Made by a program: the position numbers and the translations under genes. Below the pieces are notes generated by a model. That model was not told where the DNA came from. It made no database searches and saw only the letters and a program-made list of their open reading frames with translations. Positions 1 to 5,272 of a DNA stretch of 10,212 nt are shown one piece after another. Each line of letters opens with the position of its first letter. Positions within the stretch are counted from its first letter, which is position 1. The stretch is from an uncultured Verrucomicrobiota bacterium (lineage in GTDB: Bacteria > Verrucomicrobiota > Verrucomicrobiia > Chthoniobacterales > SZAS-18). The stretch is taken from contig CALMVM010000156.1 in assembly GCA_937873255.1 (NCBI GenBank), forward strand, positions 1 to 10,212, written 5' to 3'.

Positions 1-132
1 CTCAACATACCGTCCAGTCGGTACACTTGGCAAGGAATAAGAATGATGTGCCGTTTGGCGTTCACTCCTCGGAGGACTCGATGACGGCGCTACAGGGCGC
101 TAGGTGAATCAACTACAAATCGCTAAGATTAT

Positions 133-161
133 TTTACACAAATCCAGCAGCTTGATATATT
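133..161 (+). promoter_or_regulatory. Sigma-70-like promoter of the PEP-CTERM gene
   Basis: A -35-like TTTACA (133-138, 5 of 6 matches to TTGACA) is followed after exactly 17 nt by a -10-like TATATT (156-161, 5 of 6 matches to TATAAT). It lies in a strikingly AT-rich island (about 104-200) within otherwise GC-rich DNA. Transcription would start near 168, giving a leader of about 190 nt before the ATG at 361. The motif match and spacing are seen directly. Promoter activity is inferred, and chance matches are more likely in an AT-rich stretch. Confidence 0.5.
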
Positions 162-167
162 TATATA

Positions 168-360
168 GAATTATCTTGTCGTGCTCGACAAATTCTTACA
201 ATGTCCCGCCCGGCGAAACGAGCGGCGGTGTCAGCCTCCCAAATTCGGGAGGCGACCACGTGGAGCGATCTGTAAAGGTTCCCGGAAGTCTCTCGTCCGC
301 GCCAAGCCATCCGCTCCTAATCAAGCCAGGAACCCACTTGCCGCCAGAATCCACTCGCCC
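168..360 (+). promoter_or_regulatory. Long, partly structured 5' leader of the PEP-CTERM gene
   Basis: This stretch has no convincing gene; short open frames run through it but lack a ribosome site and protein-like composition. It holds a perfect 7-bp stem (GCCTCCC 234-240 with GGGAGGC 247-253, loop AAATTC) and, three bases on, an 8-bp perfect palindrome CCACGTGG (256-263). No obvious Shine-Dalgarno sequence precedes the ATG at 361. I compared it from memory with the cyclic-di-GMP-I, cobalamin and ZTP riboswitch consensus sequences and it fits none. It may be only a structured UTR. The 1-103 stretch upstream is GC-rich and shows no gene, only a 7-bp repeat GGCGCTA at 86-92 and 96-102. Confidence 0.35.
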
Positions 361-1233
361 ATGAAAAAAATCGTCCTTCTCGCCCTTGCTGCCTGCGGTC
401 TCCTCTGCGCGCCCCATTGGGCCCGCGCCCAAGCCTTCACCGGCCTCCAGGCTACGGGATTGGGGCTTTCGGTCTTCTCGGCCCCGGGTGCCACCCCCGT
501 CTCGTACGTGGTCAACGGCACCAGCGGCGGGGAGGCGCTGGTGGGCATCGACTACTTCGCTTCCACTGCTGGCCCGCTCTACGGCATGGCCGCCAGCGGC
601 AATCTCTACACCCTCGCCCAGACCGGCACCACCTACACGGCCACGCTCAACAACGCCACCGGCATCGCGGGCGTGACGGTGATCGACTTCAACCCGGTGG
701 CGAACCGGCTGCGCGTCTACGCGGGCACGGCCAACTACCGTGTCACCCCCGGCACGGGCGGACTGGTCACTTCCGACGGGACCCTGACCTACAACTCGGG
801 CGACGTGAACTTCGGCACCACCCCCGTGCTGCGCGGGATCGCCTACACCAACAACGCCTCGGGCGCGACCTCGACCTCGCTCTACAGCATCGACACGACG
901 CTGAACACGCTGGTCCTGAACACCGGCACGCCCCAGTTCAACGGGCTGACCACCGTGGCGACCCTGACCCTCGCCGGCCTGACCTTCGACGCGACTCCGG
1001 GCAACACCGGATTCGACATCGCCGGCACCGGCATCGCGTACTTGTCCCGTGGCAACGAGCTGTACACCCTGAACCTGGGCACCGGCGTGCTGACCAACGT
1101 CGGCACCCAGGCGGGCACGGGCCTCATCGATATCGCCTTCGTGCCCGAGCCGGGCACGTACGCCCTGGTCGGCTTGGGTGGCGCGGCGCTCGTCGTGTTC
1201 GCCGTGCGCCGGCGTCCGCGGCACGCCGCTTGA
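361..1233 (+). CDS. DUF4394 domain-containing PEP-CTERM exported protein
   Basis: This 290-residue protein is secreted and probably surface-sorted. The ATG at 361 is chosen because it begins a textbook signal peptide (MKKIVLLALAACGLL, likely cleavage after ARA at residue 23); the in-frame GTG at 181 would bury it. Residues about 26-250 match the DUF4394 pattern of short beta-repeats, including 'IDFNPVANRLRV' (108-119), 'GIAYTNN' (159-165) and 'LYSIDT' (174-179). The C-terminus is a PEP-CTERM sorting tail: the Pro-Glu-Pro motif at 262-264, a hydrophobic helix at about 266-282 and an RRR stop at 283-285. In known systems this tail is processed by an exosortase/archaeosortase-type transpeptidase in bacteria that make extracellular polysaccharide; none is in the window. 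The molecular role of DUF4394 is unknown, although its repeats suggest a beta-propeller. The gene appears to be monocistronic, with its own promoter and long leader. Confidence 0.9.
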   Translation: MKKIVLLALAACGLLCAPHWARAQAFTGLQATGLGLSVFSAPGATPVSYVVNGTSGGEALVGIDYFASTAGPLYGMAASGNLYTLAQTGTTYTATLNNATGIAGVTVIDFNPVANRLRVYAGTANYRVTPGTGGLVTSDGTLTYNSGDVNFGTTPVLRGIAYTNNASGATSTSLYSIDTTLNTLVLNTGTPQFNGLTTVATLTLAGLTFDATPGNTGFDIAGTGIAYLSRGNELYTLNLGTGVLTNVGTQAGTGLIDIAFVPEPGTYALVGLGGAALVVFAVRRRPRHAA

Positions 1234-1411
1234 GAACGGGCGAACCCTTTCCATCCGGGGTGATCGTCCGGGGATAGAGAATCCGCGTCGGCTGGCGATT
1301 GCATTTTCGATGCCGGGAGCCGCTTGCCGGGGAGCGGGAAGCGGGTCGGCGGCGGGAAAATCGGCGTTCGTCGTTGGAAACGAGGCGGACTTCCGGTAGG
1401 ATGCGCGGCAA

Positions 1412-2314
1412 ATGCGTTTCTCCCGCTGTTGGCGTTTCTCCGGAGCGGTCTTGTTTGCGTGCGTGGTCGCGTTGGCGACGGCAAGCGCCCCGGCCCAGAC
1501 CTCCACTCCCAGGCTCGACGTGCAGGTCGCCGGGCACGGCGAGCGGTCGTTGATCTTCATCCCCGGCCTGACCTGTCCCGGGTCGGTGTGGGACCACGTT
1601 GTCGCGCGGTTCGAGACGGGGTATCGCTGCCACGTCGTCACGCTGGCGGGCTTCGGCGGCAAGCCGGCGGTGCCAACCGAGCACTTCCTCGACGACATGG
1701 CCGACGCGGTCATCGCCTACGCGCGCGAGCAGAAGCTCGAGCGGCCCGTGCTGGTCGGCCACAGCCTCGGGGGCGTGCTGGCGATGAAGATCGCCCTCAA
1801 AGCGCCCGACCTGCCCGGCCGGCTGGTCATCGTGGACAGCCTGCCGTTCCTGGCCGGGCTGATGGGCCCCGGCATCGAGACCGTCGCGGACGCGCAACCG
1901 ATGGCGGACGGCTTCCGCAAGGCCCTCGCCGGACAGACGCCCGAGCAGTTCGCCGCCGGCCAGCGGAAATTCATCGTCGGCATGGTCACCTCCCCGGAGA
2001 AGGCCGGGGAAATCGCGGCCGAGACGGGCAAGTCCGACCCGGCGGCGACCGGGCAGGCGATGGGCGAACTGATCGCCACCGACCTGCGCGCGGACCTGGG
2101 CGGGATCAAATGCCCCACGCTCGTGCTCGGCGCGCTGGCCGACAAGATGGCGATGGGGCTGCCGCGCCCGGTGATCGAGGGGGCGTTCCGCCGCCAGTAC
2201 GACAAGCTGGCGGGCGTGCGCTTCGAGTTCTTCGAGAAGGCGCGGCATTTCATCATGGTGGACGACCTCGACGGCTTCACCGACGCGTTGCGCAAGGAGC
2301 TGACGGCGCGGTAA
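1412..2314 (+). CDS. Secreted alpha/beta hydrolase
   Basis: A 300-residue serine hydrolase of the alpha/beta fold. An N-terminal signal peptide (about residues 1-29, ending APAQ) sends it across the membrane. The oxyanion-hole loop is 'FIPGLTCPGSVWD' (49-61). The nucleophile elbow GHSLG (116-120) places the catalytic serine at 118. The acid is probably Asp244 in 'LVLGALADK', and the base His279 in 'KARHFIMVDD'. Residues about 140-225 form the helical cap that sets substrate choice, and this part gives no clue to the substrate. The triad is complete, so the enzyme should be active on an ester, lactone or similar bond. A GTAGGA ribosome site lies 10 nt before the ATG. The 617-residue gene starts 19 bp downstream, which suggests co-transcription. 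The specific reaction cannot be named from sequence alone. Confidence 0.9.
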   Translation: MRFSRCWRFSGAVLFACVVALATASAPAQTSTPRLDVQVAGHGERSLIFIPGLTCPGSVWDHVVARFETGYRCHVVTLAGFGGKPAVPTEHFLDDMADAVIAYAREQKLERPVLVGHSLGGVLAMKIALKAPDLPGRLVIVDSLPFLAGLMGPGIETVADAQPMADGFRKALAGQTPEQFAAGQRKFIVGMVTSPEKAGEIAAETGKSDPAATGQAMGELIATDLRADLGGIKCPTLVLGALADKMAMGLPRPVIEGAFRRQYDKLAGVRFEFFEKARHFIMVDDLDGFTDALRKELTAR

Positions 2315-2333
2315 ACGCGCGCGGGATTTCCCC

Positions 2334-4187
2334 ATGACGGCGAAGCGGCACGGGAACGCCGGCGGGAGTCAGCGCCGGGCGTTCGTCGCCGTCGCCGTCG
2401 TCCTCGGGCTGGCCTGTTCCGCGCCCGGGAAGGACGGCCCGGCGCAAAAGGTCACCCCGCAACTCCTCGATGCCCTCGCGCAACAATACCGCGACGCCGG
2501 CCTGCCGCTGCCGCCGCCGGACGCGTTCCCGGTGATGCTCCAGGTCGGCGCGGTCGGCGGCGGGGTGGCCTGGGCCATCGGATTCCGCGTCGGGCCGGGG
2601 CCGAACGGGGAAGCGACCGGCCTGTTCCTCGTCGGCACCGAGACGGGCGAGCCTTTCGTGACCGACGGCAAGCAGCACGCCATCCGCCCGCTGGACGCTT
2701 CCAAGGGGTTGCCGCCGACGAACGTGCCGTTGCACGGGGGCTGGACGTACCGCCCCGAGGCGTTCCCCGTCAACCATTGGCTCGCGCTGGCGGTCCAGTG
2801 CCACCTGCGGGGGGACGACCGGCTGGCGGAGCAAATCTTCGAGCGGGGGCTGACCCGCGACGCGACCGCCGCGCGCCGGCTCACACCCCTGGGCGACGGC
2901 GGGCCGCGCGATTCGCTCGCCGCCACGGCGTGGAACCACTGGATGAACGCCCTCCTGGCCGGCGGCGACCGCAAGGAAATCCTCGCGCGCCTGGAGAAGC
3001 TCTCCGCCGCGTTCCCCGCCTTCCTGGACGGGCCGTTCCAGCGCGATTACCTGGCGTCGCTGCGGCTAGCGGTCGCCCCGTCCAAAGCCGAACCGGACAG
3101 CGCGGAGGCGCTCGTCGACGGCCTGCTTGAGCACAACGTAGCGGACAACACGACCGGACCCCGCCTGATGGCACTCGGCTTCGGGGCGGTGCCGGCCCTG
3201 ATCGCCCATCTCGACGACCGGCGGCTGACACGCGGCGCCACGTGGCGGCAGGACGGGACCAACGATCCGGAACGCGTCAGCGAGTTGGCCAGTGGATTGG
3301 TGCAGGCCATCGCGGGCAACGTGGCGGAATTCGCGGCCGGCGTGCCCGACCGGGCAGGGGTCGAGCGGTGGTGGGCGCGGGCCGGCGCGACGGGCGAGGA
3401 AACCTACATGGCGCGGGAGGTTTTTCCGCCGACCGAGGTCAGCCTCGAAATCGTCGCCGACCGTTATCCGCGTCGCCTGGAGGAAATTTACGCCCGGCTG
3501 CTGCGCGAACAACCCGACACGAGCGTCGAATCAGTGGTGCAGGCCATCGGCGCGTGCGCGTTGCTCAAGCCCGAGGAACGGGTGCGGCTGCTGCGCGCGG
3601 GGATGGCGTCGCCGACCTTGAATAGCTGGTACGAAGCGCTCGGCGTGCTGCTGACGCTGGACCAGGAAGCGGGAGAGGCGGCGTGGATCGAAAGACTCGA
3701 CCGCTGGCCGGTCGAGGCGCAGGGGTCGTACGCGCTCCAATCGCCCGAGGCCGGGGTCAGCGACCTGATGTTGAACACCGATTCGGCCGAGGTCTGGCGG
3801 GCGTACGAGCGGGCGCTCTTTCGCGCCCGGCCGGCGTTGCGCATGGAAATGCTCGCGCGGCTGGCGGGGGTCCACGCGGAGCCGCCGCAGGACGTGCGGC
3901 AGATGGCGTTGCTGGACCTGTTTCTCGACGACCCGGAGGTGCGCGTCATCCGCAAGGAGGACGAGGCGGCGGGCGGCAAGTTCGAGGGCTATCCCGTGAC
4001 GCCCGAGAACCGGCGGATGAGCGTGGGCGAGTTCGTGACGGAACTGCTCGGCAAGGCTCTCCGGGTCAAACCGCCCCCCGGTCCCGCGCGGACCGAACGC
4101 TGGTGGGCGAAGTACCGCGAGGCCGTGCGCGCGGCCGTCGATAAACACGAACGCGCCGCGTTGCTGACGCCGTTCGAGGAATCGTGA
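2334..4187 (+). CDS. Exported protein of unknown function with RWW motifs and HEAT-like helices
   Basis: This 617-residue protein is not assignable to a named family. Residues 16-27 are hydrophobic and end in Cys28 (VVLGLAC), so it may be exported as a lipoprotein, but Gly at -3 makes a poor lipobox; a plain signal peptide or anchor is as likely. The rest is mainly helical. 'GFGAVPALIAHLDD' (about 282-295) resembles one helix pair of a HEAT or PBS-lyase-type repeat. Two related stretches, 'VERWWARAGATGEETYM' (about 343-359) and 'TERWWAKYREAVRAAV' near the C-terminus, look like a repeated module. From memory, similar large secreted proteins occur in Planctomycetota and Verrucomicrobiota, with no known activity. 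The start is set by the hydrophobic N-terminus and the 19-bp gap from the hydrolase stop, with GGGA a few bases before the ATG. Codon usage looks like that of its neighbours. Confidence 0.8.
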   Translation: MTAKRHGNAGGSQRRAFVAVAVVLGLACSAPGKDGPAQKVTPQLLDALAQQYRDAGLPLPPPDAFPVMLQVGAVGGGVAWAIGFRVGPGPNGEATGLFLVGTETGEPFVTDGKQHAIRPLDASKGLPPTNVPLHGGWTYRPEAFPVNHWLALAVQCHLRGDDRLAEQIFERGLTRDATAARRLTPLGDGGPRDSLAATAWNHWMNALLAGGDRKEILARLEKLSAAFPAFLDGPFQRDYLASLRLAVAPSKAEPDSAEALVDGLLEHNVADNTTGPRLMALGFGAVPALIAHLDDRRLTRGATWRQDGTNDPERVSELASGLVQAIAGNVAEFAAGVPDRAGVERWWARAGATGEETYMAREVFPPTEVSLEIVADRYPRRLEEIYARLLREQPDTSVESVVQAIGACALLKPEERVRLLRAGMASPTLNSWYEALGVLLTLDQEAGEAAWIERLDRWPVEAQGSYALQSPEAGVSDLMLNTDSAEVWRAYERALFRARPALRMEMLARLAGVHAEPPQDVRQMALLDLFLDDPEVRVIRKEDEAAGGKFEGYPVTPENRRMSVGEFVTELLGKALRVKPPPGPARTERWWAKYREAVRAAVDKHERAALLTPFEES

Positions 4188-4240
4188 GGGGGGCAAGGGG
4201 AGAGTGCGGCGGCTGACTTGAACCCGAGTTCCTAATTTTA

Positions 4241-4255
4241 TCTGTCATCCCGAGG
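4241..4255 (+). repeat. Extra copy of the palindromic element's outer end
   Basis: TCTGTCATCCCGAGG at 4241-4255 is identical to the outer 15 bases of the left arm at 4266-4280, 25 bp further right. Both are preceded by a TTTT run. The match stops at 4255, where the arm would continue with GGAG. This looks like a truncated copy or the remnant of an older insertion beside the complete element. Confidence 0.6.
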
Positions 4256-4265
4256 CCGATTTTTG

Positions 4266-4431
4266 TCTGTCATCCCGAGGGGAGTGTAACGAGCCGAAGA
4301 ACCTCGCCGCGTGGTACTCGCCCGCCTGCTATCTCCGGCCCGTCGTCATCCGCTCCGGTCCGTCGCGGTGAGTGAGCGTGTCCCTTGCGGCGAGGTCCTT
4401 CGGCTCGTTGCACTCCCCTCAGGATGACAGA
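4266..4431. repeat. MITE/REP-like palindromic element with 45-bp inverted arms
   Basis: The left arm 4266-4310 and right arm 4387-4431 are inverted copies matching at 42 of 45 positions; all three differences are transitions. The outer end reads TCTGTCATCC[C/T]GAGGGGAGTG. The 76-nt centre (4311-4386) has no coding potential and carries an 11-of-12 direct repeat (4334-4345 and 4354-4365). The TGTCATCC-GAGG outer motif resembles intergenic palindromes that I recall in several bacterial phyla. The element lies between two convergent genes. It has T runs on the 5' side of both arms rather than a U-tract after the hairpin, so it does not look like a normal intrinsic terminator, although a transcript through it would fold strongly. 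No transposase is present, so any movement would have needed one supplied in trans. Confidence 0.8.
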
Positions 4432-4468
4432 AAAGCAGAGAGGCCACGCACGGGGATCAAACACCTCG

Positions 4469-4496
4469 AAAAATGGGGTGCCAGTTGAAGGGCACC
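4469..4496 (-). terminator. Likely intrinsic terminator of the RlpA-like gene
   Basis: Read on the minus strand, the stem GGTGCC / GGCACC (4491-4496 with 4477-4482, 8-nt loop) is followed two or three bases later by TTTTT (4469-4473). It begins 8 bp after the stop codon of the minus-strand RlpA-like gene. A 6-bp GC-rich stem with a short U-tract is modest but well placed. Confidence 0.5.
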
Positions 4497-4504
4497 GCCC
4501 TCTC

Positions 4505-5152
4505 TCAAGGCACGCCGTTGCCGCCAGACTTGGCGCGGGCGGCGTCTTTTTCCTGCTGCTTGTCGGCGGTCGGCTGGTCGGTGAGCGCGCTGGCCTTGGG
4601 GGCGATGGGGGCGTCGTTCTTTTTCTCGACGGGCTTGTCGGTCGTGGCGTTCCTGAGCGCGAGGGTTTCCACGCGCACGCGCACCTGACCGGCCTTGACC
4701 ATGCCGAGGGTCTCGGCCGCGTCGCGGTCGAGGTCGATGAGTGTCCCGGGGTCGTGAACCCCGTCGTCGGTGATGCGCACGACGACGGTCTTGTCCGGGT
4801 CGGCCTTGGGGTCGATGCGGCGGACGCGCACGTAGACATCCTTGGGCAAACGGTCGCTGGCGGCAGTCAACTCCCCCGGCCACGCGCGGCGTTGCGCGAG
4901 CGATTTTTCCGGCACGTCGTACCACTTGGCCTCGCCTTCCTCGACCGCCACCGGCTTGACCTCGAAATCCGGCAACGCGTGGGCAGACGGCGACGGCACG
5001 GCGCTGGCGGCGGACGGCGGCGAAGGGCGGCGGGCGATCAGGAGCCATGTCAAAACACCCGCGCCGACCAACACCGCCGCGACGATCCACCACACCGGGC
5101 GTGTCGTTGCCGTCGTGTCGGGTCGCGCGGGATCGCCAGAGGGGAAATTCAT
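4505..5152 (-). CDS. Membrane-anchored RlpA-like double-psi beta-barrel protein
   Basis: A 215-residue protein. The ATG at 5152 is preferred because GGAA sits just upstream and the membrane helix follows directly; ATG 5176 is an alternative. A single helix (about residues 20-39, 'WWIVAAVLVGAGVLTWLLIA') anchors it, with the remainder probably periplasmic after a Pro/Ser/Ala linker. Residues about 74-166 follow the RlpA barrel in order: 'KWYDVP', 'GELTAASDRLPKDVYVRV', 'VVVRITDDG', 'GTLIDLDRDAAETLGM', 'GQVRVRVETL'. RlpA proteins bind or cleave naked glycan strands of septal peptidoglycan. Here the family's Gly-Glu-x-Tyr/Phe-Asp loop is shortened, and the usual T-A-A-H motif reads TAAS (96-99), so catalytic activity is doubtful. 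The tail (about 175-215) is a Lys/Asp/Ala-rich low-complexity segment, not the SPOR domain of classical RlpA. It is divergent from the DUF4062 gene. Confidence 0.75.
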   Translation of the reverse strand: MNFPSGDPARPDTTATTRPVWWIVAAVLVGAGVLTWLLIARRPSPPSAASAVPSPSAHALPDFEVKPVAVEEGEAKWYDVPEKSLAQRRAWPGELTAASDRLPKDVYVRVRRIDPKADPDKTVVVRITDDGVHDPGTLIDLDRDAAETLGMVKAGQVRVRVETLALRNATTDKPVEKKNDAPIAPKASALTDQPTADKQQEKDAARAKSGGNGVP

Positions 5153-5272
5153 GTGTTTCCGACTGCCGTCCAGCATGATGCGGTTTGCCCGGGCGCGCAA
5201 CTTTCCACTTTACAGCTTGCCCGGCGGGGAGCGATTTCGCAACATCGCACCCGCCAATCGTTTCCGTCAAGA
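5153..5272. promoter_or_regulatory. Divergent promoter region shared by the RlpA-like and DUF4062-TPR genes
   Basis: These 120 bp lie between two start codons facing away from each other, so promoters for both genes should be here unless either starts further inside. I see no strong -35/-10 pair in either direction. A TTTACA at about 5209 and, on the other strand, TTGACG at about 5266 lack good partners. A short inverted repeat (GCGAT 5231-5235, ATCGC 5244-5248) could be an operator but is only 5 bp. Confidence 0.4.

Noticed and set aside
168..360. Known riboswitch in the PEP-CTERM leader
   Set aside because: The conserved cores of the cyclic-di-GMP-I, cobalamin and ZTP classes are not present as far as I can tell by eye.
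104..364. 86-residue plus-strand open frame before the PEP-CTERM gene
   Set aside because: Crosses the promoter island and leader, starts at a GTG without a ribosome site, and has no protein-like features.
1374..1402. TTGGAA - 17 nt - TAGGAT promoter-like pair before the hydrolase
   Set aside because: Only 4 of 6 matches in each box, and the -10 would overlap the ribosome site and give an almost leaderless transcript.
196..1713. 505-residue minus-strand open frame opposite the PEP-CTERM and hydrolase genes
   Set aside because: Arg/Gly/Val/Ala-rich low-complexity translation, no domain, and antisense to two clear genes; it is an effect of high GC content.
1124..2335. 403-residue minus-strand open frame over the hydrolase
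   Set aside because: The translation is rich in Arg, His and Gly without any motif, while the plus strand has an intact hydrolase triad.
4266..4431. Intrinsic terminator reading of the long palindrome
   Set aside because: No U-tract follows it on either strand and the loop is 76 nt, so a repeat element is the better description.
4385..5272. Upstream extension of the DUF4062-TPR frame
   Set aside because: It runs through the palindromic element and antisense to the RlpA-like gene; the DUF4062 domain starts cleanly at the ATG at 5273.
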